Part shown: piece after piece, positions 37,961-49,557 of the stretch
How the letters are laid out: each line of letters begins with the position of its first letter
How positions within the stretch are numbered: position 1 is the first letter of the stretch
NCBI GenBank assembly: GCA_020746995.1
Contig: JAGPXD010000004.1
Coordinates: 4,092,001 to 4,156,000 of the forward strand
Direction: 5' to 3'
DNA from: Plectosphaerella cucumerina
Lineage: Eukaryota > Ascomycota > Sordariomycetes > Glomerellales > Plectosphaerellaceae
DNA length: 64,000 nucleotides
Notes under the pieces: generated by a model
Told to the model about the DNA's origin: nothing
The model's database searches: none
What the model saw: the letters and a program-made list of their open reading frames with translations, nothing else
Position numbers and translations under genes: made by a program

Positions 37961-38429
37961 ATATAATAAGAAATACCCCCTTTTAGATAAAGAGATATAT
38001 AATACTAGGGAGGCTATCTCTAAGGACGTTACCGACGACTTTACTAATAGTACAACTAAGTAATTACCGGTACTACCCCTAAAGCCGGTATCCCTTATCG
38101 GATATAGCGTAAAGTAATTAGTAGGACCGGCGGGCTTACTAGTTTAATAATCCTAGTATTTACTAGGGATATAATACTAGTATTATACCTAAATTTTTAG
38201 TACCTATAACTTTTATATATTTATACCTAGTATTTTCCTACCTTAAATTTCGGTACCTTTACTTTTTATATAGTAGTAATAATATTTACTTTTACCTACC
38301 TAAAAATTCTAGTACTTTTAGTTTATATAATAGTATTAAAGCTAGGTATATCTCCTATACCTCCTTAACTCTCTACTAAATAACTTCTTATAAATACCGT
38401 CTTATAAACTATAAACTACTTTACTATAT

Positions 38430-38515
38430 AATACCCCGTTCTTACTATACCCCGTTCTTACTATGCCCCGTTCTTACTATGCCCCGTTCTTACTATACCC
38501 CGTTCTTACTATACC
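38430..38515. repeat. Minisatellite of ~17-bp units
   Basis: Five tandem units of CCCCGTTCTTACTATAC/G type lie between the gypsy3 integrase relic and the extra decayed frame. Two units keep TG (TATGCCCC) where the others read TA. Confidence 0.85.
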
Positions 38516-38559
38516 CGTTTTATAACTTACGTTTATATTTAACCCTTAATCTTTACGAT

Positions 38560-40420
38560 ATTAACTAATAGCGGCGTGAGGGGACTAGGCCGCCCGCTAG
38601 GTAGTAAGAATAAGAAAGACTAGACGGTATGCTTACTAAATAAACTAGCCTATACTACCCGAAGCACTACTAGTATAGCTACCGCTACTAATAAGGAGGG
38701 CGCTACTACTAGTACTAATAATAACAGTACCGTTAGTAATACCGGTACTACTATAGGCGATAATAATAATACTACTAACAGAGACGGTACTATTACCGGC
38801 GAGGATAGTACTACTATAACTAGTAATACTAATAGTATCTATCTAATAGTAAAGTTTAAACTAAAGGATAGTACGGTAGCTATATTTACTAAACTTGCTA
38901 TAATTAATCCCCTTAGTTTCCCTAATAAAATAATCTTACTAGCTGAATATAATATAATACTATACCGTAATAATAAGAAAAAAGGTATTTAGGTAGTTAA
39001 CTAAACTATCCCGATAAGTATCTTCCCCGGTACTATAGCTATTATTAAATTCCCGGTAGAAGCTATTAATACCTAGGTTACTAACTAGATTATATAGGCT
39101 AAACTAGTTAGCTATAACTACTAAGAATAATAGATAATCAATATAGTATTAACCTAGATTATCGAGATACCCGAGTATATAAAGGGCCTGATCGAAATAT
39201 AGAAGTATATTATATCGTTTAGCTAAACTAAGACTAACTAAACCCGTTATAATAGTAAATCTTTTAACTATATTACCGTCCTTACTTAATACTATAAAAG
39301 TAATAAGTTCTAGATTAAACCGGAGTATACCACCTACCTATATATACTAGTAGGCGGTATTATCGCTACTATAACCAAACTTTAGGGCGAGATAGATATA
39401 GAGAAATATACTAAACTTAGTTAGGATATATATATAAGGGTTAAGGAACCTATAATAGTTACTATATACAGATAACTCGCCCGAACTATAGCTTATAGTA
39501 TAGTAAGTAATAAGGACTACGCTATTATATAGGCCTTTAGATAGTATATTATAGAGGGTCTACCGGCTACTTTATTACTAAAAGTATATACCGCGGAGAT
39601 ACCCGTGTTTGTCGATACTAGTACTAGCGATATAGATAATACTCTAGGTAATAGTAAACTTACCGGTAGTAAGGCCGGCGGTAAGGGAAATAGCGGTAAG
39701 GGTGTTATCGGTAGTAAGGGTAATATTAGTAGTAAAGGGAATATCGGTAGTAAAAGTAATATCGGTAGTACTATTAGCTTAGATATCTATAGCTACCTTA
39801 CTAATAATAAACTAGTTAAACTTCCTAATAATAAGCTAGAGGAACTACTAAAGGCTATAGAGGTAATCCGCGATAACTAGGCCGAAGATACTACTAAGGC
39901 TATAGAGATACTTATTAAGTAATAGGAAGATAAACTAGTATACTACTTTACTAAAGCTACCCGTCGCGCGGACTTTAAAAAATACCACGATAAATACCTA
40001 AAAGCTACGGATAATAACCTACTATAAGTTAAATAAGCTAAACTCGTAAAGCTAGAGGCTAAGATTACTAAGATCGGAGATTCCGACTCCGATAAAGAGT
40101 TTATTAAGTTTAGGGAGAGCCGACTACGTAAGTATAATAACCTACTTAAAGAGATTAAGTAACTAGAGGCCGCCGGTACGGCGGGTACTAACTTCGATAA
40201 TACTTTCGCCGTTACTACCGATACTCGGCTAAAAGCTCTTAAGACTAGCTATACTATACTAGCCGGTAAATTCGGATAAATTATAGTAAAGCTAGATAAG
40301 TTAATTACTACGATAAAGAAATATAAAGCCGAAGATAATTATACATCGGTTAGTCCCTAATACGGATATATAGTATAGGTATTTACAGACGGGTATAGAA
40401 TACAGGGTATACAGGCTTAG
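38560..40420 (+). pseudogene. Extra decayed ORF of gypsy3 downstream of integrase
   Basis: A continuous plus-strand frame of about 600 codons interrupted only by stops that fit former Gln or Trp codons. In order: a Thr/Asn/Ser/Gly-rich start (38,680-38,840), a globular-looking part (AIFTKLAIINPLSFPNKII, then VEAINT), a Gly/Ser/Lys repeat region that is still open (39,605-39,880; GSKGNI-type repeats), then charged helices likely to form coiled coils (LEELLKAIEVIRD, LKEIKQLEAA). I do not recognise the family. It lies between integrase and the right LTR, so it is either an accessory protein of gypsy3 or the gag of another element fused there. Confidence 0.5.
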
Positions 40421-40604
40421 CCTTTATAACTACCAGCCTTAACTCTTATAGTTAGTAGGTAGATACCTTAATAAACAGCGACGATAGGGTAATATTACTA
40501 AAGGATAATAAAGAGAAATAGTATAATAGAGAGTATAGGAAGTTAGTAATAAGGGTAATAGTATATACGGGACGTAGTACTTTTTCGTTAGGGGGTATTA
40601 TTAC

Positions 40605-40752
40605 TATTACTAGCTAGTACGGTATAGCTACCTGTAGGGGCACTAGCTATATAGTATCGTAATATACTACTAGATCGTAGCTAGCCACCCTTAGTAGCTA
40701 ACTCAGCTTCCTTCACATCTCTGTTTACTATAACTAGTAGCCACTATTAATA
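40605..40752 (+). repeat. gypsy3 right LTR
   Basis: Matches 22,271-22,419. It is preceded by a short purine run (TTAGGGGGTA at about 40,588-40,597), compatible with a polypurine tract. Confidence 0.65.
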
Positions 40753-41246
40753 TAATACCTCTATTTAGAGTTTACTTTATAATATAGATAGCTTATAATG
40801 GTATAGCCTACCTAGAGATTTATCTCTAAAAAAATATAATCGGGAAACTTACTTTAATATACTAATATAGATTATATTTTAGTTAAGTTAGAAATAAAGG
40901 TACTAAACTTATCGAATAAATAGTACTACTATATAGTAGAAATAAAGTAGTACTCACGGAAGAATCAAAAGTCGAAAGTCTATATCGAGAAAATAGTTAT
41001 TACTTATACGTATTAATAGTAATAAGTAAAACTATTAAGTAGTAAAATATAGTAGTATAAAGGTAGTAGTAGTAATAATAGTAATAGTAGTAGTAGGTAG
41101 GAGGTAGTAGTGGTTGTTATAGTAGGTGATCTGTATAATAATAAAAGAAGGAAAATAAAACTCCTTAAGTCGAGAGGGTTAACTTTCTCATATAGAAAAT
41201 TCGTCCCTATAGAAATCGGTATATAGATACGTACCCTGAAATTAAT
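40753..41246. other. Unassigned repeats between gypsy3 and gypsy2
   Basis: Contains a copy of the dispersed repeat end (GTATAGCCTACCTAGAGAT at about 40,800; also at 47,195 and 53,668) and an imperfect GTA/GTAATA trinucleotide run at about 41,050-41,110. No coding is recognised. Confidence 0.5.
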
Positions 41247-41660
41247 AAGAAAACCGACCCCGAGTCGGTATTTTAATCCCCGGTTAGATCCCTACTACGG
41301 TAAGTTAATTTACCGATTAGATCCCTACTACGGTAAATTAATTTACCCTAGTACGTTATACTTCGGTATTTTATTTACCGAGGTAAACTTTAAATACCCC
41401 GAGGTAAATAGCCGATATCTCCGACTTATATATAGATATAACTATTATAAGTTATACTATAGTATATAGCTTATATAGGCTTAGTTATATCTAGTCGATC
41501 TAGAGATAATAGATTTACTACTTTAAAAGTTTCTAATCTTCGAGTTATAAACTTTCGGAATTCTTAGTTTTATATAATTAAATATAATACTAAGTACTAA
41601 TAGTACTAAGCTATAAAGAATTCTTTATATCGATAACGTAGTATATACTATATAGCTATA

Positions 41661-43503
41661 ACGTAATCCACCACCGAGTAGCCCAAACCACCGAGTGGCC
41701 CAGCCAGCCTATATTCCACGGATCCAGGCTATCGTTACGCAACGGTATAATAGTCAATTAAAATAAAAGCTACTTATCACTATCCGATAATAACAGAGCA
41801 ACCTGCTAATAAGTTCTCGCGTTATAACTAGTCTTTCCGTAGACGCTATAGTACCGTTTCTTCGGCGCGGCCCGTGTCGATAGTCCCGGATTTTAACGTG
41901 TTTCCTCTTTCACCTAAGAATCTACCTCCCTCTAGGCAATCTAGTCCTATCCCTCGCCTAGAGTAAGGCTTCCTCCTTTCCGTAGTTATATTTTTTTAGC
42001 CCTCCGTCGTCGACTAAGCGTTGTATTCTCCTCTCGAAGGATCGCGTTCTCCGACTTTAAAAGAACGATCTAGTATATTATACCGTATATACCTCTCGAG
42101 AACTACTCGATAGTATCTAAAATTAATAACGGTAAGCTACTCTTATAACGGCTAATCCGACCTTTAATAAAATCGGACTATAAATAAGCCTCTACGGCGG
42201 TTATAAGCGTTTAGGAAGTCTATAGTTCGGGTAGGCTGTAAGACGACCCCGGCGGCGTCGGCGTCTTTAACTTTATATCTAGCTTCGAGAGAACTACTAC
42301 CGGGTTATAGGGTATAAACCCTACCCCTCGAAACCCGCCCTGGATGTTCTTTTCCGTTATTATATCTCGAAATACAGCGGAAAACACGGGTAGGAAGTCC
42401 TCCTTCGTGATATAGCTTATACCGGCCTTTATCTTAATCTCGATTTATCGACTGTATACTTTCTTTAGCGGGCCGAAACAGCTAATATCGAGAGGTTAGA
42501 GTAGATACAACGAGTAAGGGGGTATACAGAGCGTAATAATATTATTATCCTTATAGTAAAGCTCAAATTTAACGGAGTAGTAACTTTCGTAGCCGTCTAG
42601 AATAAGGACGCGATACCCGCCCGACTTTCTGGTTTTTATATATCGGTTAAAATACCGAATCTAATCGATACTAATTTCGTTTATTATCCAGCCGTTTAGA
42701 GACGTTACAATCCTCTAGTCGCGTAGAATCACGTCGTCTTAATACTAAGTCGAGAGGTAATATTTACCCGTAACTACTACGTACAGCGGGACGTAGAAAC
42801 CAGTCACACTAACGCCCTAGATTACTATAACCTATTCCCGATTACCCGGCTACCTTATCTTTACGTTAGAACGTCTTTCCGTGTTTATAACGACGGTTCC
42901 GTTACCGATAACACCTATCTAGAAACCGGTCTCGTCGAAGTTATAGATATCGGAGTCCGCTACGCCGTATTTCGCGACTATATTCGTAATAAGACGAAAC
43001 CACGCGTTTATCGCGACTAGATCTTCGTACTAGGCTCTCTTATAGTCGTATCGGCGAGAGAAACACGTTCGGAGCTCTAGTTATCGATTAACAAATCTCG
43101 AAGGCTAGTTAATCCCGACGGGTAGCGTATCACACTCCGCGAGTAGCTTATTCGCTATATCTCTAACCTCACTCAACCGAGGAGGGTATAATCGTAAATC
43201 TAAGTCGAGTATATATTCGATAATCATCTTCTCTTCCAGCTCGTTCAATTTCGTGGTATTCAGAAGGCTGTCGCGTCGGGCAGTAGTCCCGTGTAGGCGA
43301 CGGAGGAGAGTTCTCTTCGGTATATCGTAGATCTTCGTAGCGCCCGTAGCACTTAGTTTCGGTTTAGTAAGGATAATCTGGCTTTCTTTAGAAGGTAATA
43401 CTATTTCGAGTGGTGGAATAAACGCGTGACGATAGCATGGATCCGTGGAATGTAGGCGGGCTGGGCCACTCGGTGGTTTAGGCCACTCGGTAGTGGATTA
43501 CGT
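41661..43503 (-). mobile_element. pogo/Fot1-type DNA transposon, copy B
   Basis: 1,843 bp flanked by TA (41,659-41,660 and 43,504-43,505). Both ends read ACGTAATCCAC inward, then two tandem units of ACCGAGTGGCCCA type. The interior is collinear with copy A (transposase on the minus strand; the helix-turn-helix region near 43,150-43,380). The unoccupied site is visible in the right gypsy2 LTR, where GCTACAGTTATAAT is uninterrupted near 46,440. More CA/TG is lost than in copy A and no long open frame is left. Confidence 0.92.
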
Positions 43504-44289
43504 TAGTTATAATATAGTAATATAAAGCCTAGCGCCTAATATTAGTAATCTAAGAGATTTTAGTTAGTTACGAGTTTTAAGAATCTAGTGGAATATTCCC
43601 TATATTAATAGTAGTATATAGTATAGTATAGATATATAGTTTATATACTTAATATATCCCTAATAGGCTACTACTCTTACGCGGTTAATTATATACCCTT
43701 AATTAAAGAGAACTTAGTAGAGGGTATCCGCGAGTAGTTAGTAAAGATTACTAAGACTTACTTAAAGATAGCTAAGGCTTAGTAGTTTACCTAGGAAATA
43801 TAGGTAAAGTACTATAATACTAAATAAATCCCGATTAAGTTCTAAGTTAGTAACTTTATAAGCCTCTCTACTAAAAACTTTAGGTTTAAAAAGGCTAAGT
43901 ATAAGTTAATACTATAATATATCTATATTTAGGTCGCCTAGTATATAGGACTTAATACATATCGCCTTTTACTACCGAAAAGGTATATAGTAATATATAA
44001 TATCTTCTTAGTTTCTTTATTAAAACTATAGAAGGGTAGTAAATAGCCTATATACTAACTACCGGAGCTTAAAAGTAACCCCGAGGAATAGGAAGTTAGA
44101 GATATTACTATCTATAAGGGCTAGGGTAATAACTCCCTATACTTAGTTAAAAATTACTAGTTAATTTCGGGGAAAGTAAACCCCTTTAAATCTATTTATA
44201 TATAAATTAACTATAAACGCTTACCGAGTAATTAATAAAGAGTAAAAGGTACTCGGAAAGGCTTAATCCTTAGTAGTATACTTATACTT

Positions 44290-45700
44290 AGGGGTATAAA
44301 TAACCTCCTTACCCTTACTTTTATAAATACTAAAAAGGCTAGCCTTAGGCTCCTCCTCCTTATCTTTATCCTCTATCTCTTTATCCTAGGTAGCCGTAGC
44401 GGTAATAGCTAAAGTTTTACCGGCCCGACTATAAAATAAACTACTAGTAGGAAAGCCGGGGGAGTTACTAATCTTACCGCTAGGACCGGGGCGAGTAATA
44501 ATAAACTAACTAATATAAACCTCGAAGTTAGCGGGAGTATTATAACCTATCTTCTAAGTATTATAGATTAACTACTAAAACTTCATAGAGAGCTTAGGGA
44601 AACTCTAGTAACCCTATTTACCCTAAATAATGTAATAAATATACTAAGTATACTAGTTAAGGAACTTAATAGCCTAAATAGTATAGGAAAGATTATATAG
44701 GTAGGTAGGCTAAGTATAAATAATATAATACTTAACTAAAGAAAGAGTAATAAGAGTATTATTACGGTAGTAGTTTTTTAAAGGGTTAGTAATTATTATA
44801 AAAGGTAAGGCTATACTTATATTAAAGACTTAGGGAGCCTACTCCTACTTACGGGTAGTAGCTTACTCCTTAAGGTTAAACTATACTATATAGATAGTAA
44901 GTATATTACCCTTAAGGCTAGCGATTCGGGTAGGATTAATAATCTACTTAAAGAGCCGATACTAATATCCGTTTATAATAGTAATATAGTTAATAATATA
45001 GTAATACTTATAGGAACGGAAGTAAGTAATATTAATAACCTATTAATAAATAGAGGCCTCGCGAAGGGCGATAGTCTTAACCTAGTTTTAATACTCCTAG
45101 GTACCGGAAATAATATAGTTAGGGATCTATAAAAGTTAGTAAAGCGTATTAGTAAGGGGATAGTAAATATATAGTAGTATACTTAAGGTTAGCTTTAGTA
45201 TAGGTAGTATAATAACTAGGGTTTACCGAGGTAACATAGATTACTTTAAGAGTATTATAAATCTACGTAAAGTAGTAGATATAGGGGTAGTTATCCTACT
45301 TAATATACTTACCGGGAGTACCTATCTAGCTATTAATAGCCTAGTACTAGTATTTCTCGAAGAGACGGGTAATAAAGGCGATAACTAATATCTTCGCGAA
45401 AAGTCGGTAAATATTATAAAAAAGTAAAGGGGGTAGAGAAAAAGGATATATAGATAAATATCTAGAGAGAGTTATTAGTAGTAAGGAAGAAAAAGAAACC
45501 CAGGTTAATAAGGAGACTAGGGAGTATTATTTATACTACCGGTATAGAGATATTTACTAACTCAGCGGGTAGTTACTAAGTAAATTAGAAAAGTAATTAG
45601 ATAGAATCGGATTACTAAAAGGGGTTATTTAAATAGGTAATTAAGGTTATATACTAAGGCGATAGGGGCTACCGCTACCTAAGGGGGGGGGGGGGGGGGG
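44290..45700 (-). pseudogene. gypsy2 antisense module (tail-to-tail with integrase)
   Basis: Reverse complement of about 10,900-12,350. The decayed frame runs on the minus strand, opposite to the integrase immediately to its left, and ends in a Lys/Glu-rich tail (about 44,330-44,400). The same tail-to-tail arrangement occurs in relic A, so it predates the duplication of this family. The protein type is not recognised; gag-like composition is only a suggestion. Confidence 0.5.
45683..45700 (+). repeat. G18 homopolymer
   Basis: A run of 18 G within the gypsy2 antisense module. The matching place in relic A (about 10,883-10,890) has only about eight C. It could form a G-quadruplex and is prone to slippage; a sequencing or assembly length error is also possible. 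Confidence 0.8.
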
Positions 45701-46589
45701 TAGTAACTATACGGAAAAATAAATAAAAAGGGAGTTACTAAAAATAATAAAAGTAATACTATTATAAGATAAGGGTCTATAACCTATTAGTAAAGATAAT
45801 ATAATCTATTATTAAGGGACTAATAATCCTAGAGAGGGGGTTAGTTATAAGGGGGCTAAACTACGGGTAGCTTAGTAAGCCGCCGGTAACTACGTATAGT
45901 AGGGATAGTAATTACTTAGTATAGGGTACCCGAGCTATAGGAAAGGGTGTATATAGCTATAGGGCTTTAGCGTGTTAAGTTAAAGTCTTATAACTAATAC
46001 AGACCTACCCTACGATATACTACCTACGGACCCGATTCAGGCTCTTAGCCGATATCCTTACACGAGAAAACCGACCCCGAGTCGGTATTTTAATCCCCGG
46101 TTAGATCCCTACTACGGTAAATTAATTTACCGTAGTATATTATACTTCGGTATTTTATTTACCGAGGTAAAGCTTAAATACCCCGAGGTAAATAGCCGAT
46201 ATCTCCGATATATATATATATATAACTATTATAAGTATACTATTATATATAGCCTATATAGGCTTAGTTATATATAGTAGATCTAGAGATAATCGATTTA
46301 CTACTTTGAAAGTTTCTAACCGTCGAGTTGTGAACTTTCGGAATTCTTAGATTTATATAATTATATATAGCGCTAAGTACTAATAGTACTAGGCTATAAA
46401 TAATTCTATATATAAATAACGTAGTATCTAATATATAGCTACAGTTATAATATAGTAATATAAAGCCTAACGCCTGATATTAGTAATCTAAGAGATTTTA
46501 GTTAGTTACGAGATTTTAAGACTTCGGTAGAATACTCCCTATATTAATAGTATAGATATAGTATGTATATTTAATAATCTAACTTATAG

Positions 46590-47240
46590 GTATAGTTCTA
46601 ATATTATAATATAAAGCCTAGCGCCTGATATTAGTAATCTAAAAGATTTTAGTTAGTTACGAGTTTTTAAGAATCTAGTGGAATATTCTCTATTATTAAT
46701 AGTATCGTATAGTATAGTATAGATATATAGTTTATATATTTAATAAAACTACCTGTCCGAGAAGGCCTCCCCTATAAGGGATACCTAGGTAGCTAGGTAT
46801 AGGAGTAGAGATTTCGATGGTTAGTTTATATAGGTAGTAGTATGAGTTATAGCGAATAGTAGTTTTATAAGGTAATAAAGTAAAATAAGAGAATTATAAG
46901 GAGGCGAAACTATAGCGGAGGAGTTAAAACTAAAGCGGCGGTTAGTATTTATTTATATTAGTAATACCCGTAGTAACCTAATTAAAGACTTAAGACTCCC
47001 CGATTAGTTATATTAGTATAAGTAGCGATAGTAGGATAAGTAAATTTATCTATTAGGATGGTTAGATAATTTTTACTAGTAAGTTAAAGGTAAAGTAAGG
47101 GAGTCTTAGTAAGGGAAGGCTATATAGGAGGAAGGCTTTAATATACCCGGTAGTAACGATTAATAGCTTAAAGATAACTTATAATAGTATAGCCTACCTA
47201 GAGATCCGTCTCTAAAAACTAATAATCGGGAAAATTAACT
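46590..47240. repeat. Partial gypsy2 LTR and rearranged dispersed repeat
   Basis: 46,590-46,745 repeats the 3' part of the gypsy2 LTR. 46,765-47,005 is the reverse complement of 53,005-53,260, while 47,010-47,235 is in the same orientation as 53,490-53,720. The two halves of one dispersed repeat are therefore in opposite relative orientation here, implying an inversion or two insertions. Confidence 0.6.
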
Positions 47241-48340
47241 TAAATATAACGTAAGTATATAGTAAGCTAGCTAGCATAGCGAGCTAGCTATTTTACCCGA
47301 CTTCTATAGAACCTAACTTTACTATATAATATTTTAATATAGTAATATAATTACTTAAAAAAAAAGTTAAGTTATCTTAACTCTAAGTTATATAAAAAGA
47401 CCCGAAACTAAGTATATAATATATAACGAAAATCTATAATATCCCCTAAATAACTCTATATACCCGATAGCTCGGAGTTACCGCCCGACACGATAGCCCC
47501 CTAAACTCTATGAAATTAAATAACCTTAAAAAGAAATTATACTTAACTCAGATTTATAAGTATATCCCCCCCGGTTAAGTAAGGTTATAAATATAGCTAA
47601 TAGACTACTCGCGGAATATAATATACCGCCTATCGGGCTATAATAAGCGGTAGGCTTTATTAAATAATAACTAGAGTTATAGATATATTTCTTTTATAAG
47701 TATAACTATAAAAGGGCTTAACATAAAATTCCTAATATAGTAAATATATAGTTTTACTTTATACGGAATATAGTCGCGAAATATAGTATAATAGACTCCG
47801 ATATCTATAACTTCGATAAAACCGGTTTCTAGATAGGTATTATTACTAATAGTATAGTTATTATAAAACCGGAAAGATATTCTAACGTAAAGATAAAGTA
47901 GCTAGGTAATTAGGAATAGGTTATAGTAATCTAGGCTATTAACGTAACTAGTTTCTATATCCCGCTATATATCGTAGTAATAGGTAAATATTACCTCTCC
48001 ACTTAGTATTAAAAGGACATAATTCCTCGCGACTAGAGAATCGTAACGTCTTTAAATAACTAGATAATAAACGAAATTAGTTTCTATTAGATTTAGTATT
48101 TTAAGTAGTAAATAAAAACTAGAAAATTAAGCGGGTATTATATCCTCGTCCTAGATAGCTACGAAAGTTACTACTCTATCGATTTCGAGCTCTACTATAA
48201 GGAGAATAATATTATTATACTCTATATACCTCTTTATTTATTATATCTACTCTAACCTCTTAATATTAGTTATTTCGGCCTATTAAAGAAAGTATATAGT
48301 CGGTAAATCGAGATAATAATAAAAGCCGGTGAAAGTTATA

Positions 48341-49018
48341 GGGCCTGTCTAGAGAGGTAGTATAGATAGCTAGAGTAGATCCGTTAGTAGCCTAAGTACT
48401 ACCCGTTACCTAAAACCTAAGGTATAAGTACTATAACCCGCGCCTTACCCTAAAACGGAAATTCTAACCTAGCCTGAGTATATACTAAGCCTAATTAGGA
48501 TTCTACCGCCCGTACCCGCCTACTATATCTTAGCTTTACTAATATTAACCCGAATAGCTTTACTTAACGACCTTATAACCGGTAGATTTCGCCCCTTATA
48601 ATAGCTTTAATTAATAACCTTACGACCGGTAGTTTAGAGCCCTCGCGATTACTTTAATTAAACACTTAAGACTAGTAGTTTAATTAAAACGTTACGCCCG
48701 GGTATACCCCTTACGATTACTTTAATTAATAACCTTACGACTAGTAGTTTAATTAAACCTTTACGCCCGGGTATACTAATTAGTAATCTCGCGATAGTTT
48801 TAAGTAGTACTAACCGGACTTACAGGCCCTATAAAATAAGGGCTTTAGAGGGTTAAGTTAGGGAGTCTTTAGTGGATATAAAAATAGCTATTTTTAGCTG
48901 GGACCTAATATAAGCTAAGGATAGGTTTAGATAGAAAAGCCGTTTAATCGGGTTAGTATAGTCCGCCCTATTCTTTGCTACCTCTCTAGCTATCTATACT
49001 ACCTCTCTAGACAGGCCT
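48341..49018. mobile_element. 678-bp MULE-derived MITE in pogo copy C
   Basis: Ends GGGCCTGTCTAGAGAGGTAG and its complement, nearly the same as the MULE at 15,239. The 8-bp duplication AAGTTATA lies at 48,333-48,340 and 49,019-49,026. The empty site AAAAGTTATATTATAAAGG is visible in pogo copy D near 52,207. The last base T (49,018) fits a terminal C changed by RIP because A follows. Strongly RIP-mutated; no coding. Confidence 0.9.
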
Positions 49019-49557
49019 AAGTTATATTATAAAGGAGGACTTCCTACCTGTATTTTCTATTATATTTCAGGTTATAATAATAGAAAGAAATATCTAGGGA
49101 GGTTTTTAAGGGGTTAGATTTATACTTTATTACCCGGAAGTAGTTCTCTTAAAACTAGATATAAAATTTAAGATACTAATACCCCTAGGGTTATCTTATG
49201 GGTTACCTAAACTCTAGACCTCCTAGATACCTATAACTATAGAAGTTATTTTATAGTCTAATTTTATTAAAGGTCGGATTAGTTATTATAAGAGTAGTCT
49301 ACTAATATTTATTTTTAAAGTTATTAATTAGTTTATAAAAGGTATATATAATATAATATACTATATTACCCTTTTAAAGTCCGAGAATCTAATCTTTAGA
49401 GAGGAGAATATAACCCTTAGCTAGTATTATAAGGCTAAAAAGGTCTAACTACGGAAAGGAGGGAGCCTTACTCTAGGTAAGGGACGGGACTAAATTACCT
49501 AGAGGGAGGTAGATTTTTTAGTAAAGGAGGAAATATAATAGAATCTAGCTTTATTAA

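Larger units (their letters stand above)
22271..40752 (+). mobile_element. gypsy3: chromodomain LTR retrotransposon, interrupted by nested insertions
   Basis: A ~150-bp direct repeat starting TATTACTAGCTAGT (22,271-22,419 and 40,605-40,752) brackets, on the plus strand, a gag region (22,430-24,300), protease (24,400-24,720), RT (27,240-27,953), RNase H to integrase and chromodomain (35,515-37,960), and an extra decayed frame (38,560-40,420). The pol order is right for Ty3/gypsy and the tail for a chromovirus. Two insertions split it: a pogo element (25,116-26,976) in the protease-RT interval, and gypsy1 (27,954-35,509) at the end of RT. Removing both leaves about 9.06 kb. I did not find a convincing target-site duplication for gypsy3 itself, so the outer ends rest on the short LTRs only. 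Confidence 0.8.
41247..46585 (+). mobile_element. gypsy2 copy B: LTR pair with internally deleted element
   Basis: Left LTR about 41,247-43,645, split by pogo copy B (net about 555 bp); right LTR about 46,060-46,585. Shared strings include GAAAACCGACCCCGAGTCGG and AAAGCCTA(G/A)CGCCTGATATT. The interior (43,650-46,060) holds only the integrase C-terminus on the plus strand (VLLSTKNF-like at about 43,860) and then the antisense module also seen in relic A; gag, protease and RT are gone. A third, partial LTR repeat (about 165 bp) follows at 46,590-46,745. Ends are approximate because no duplication was identified. Confidence 0.75.
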
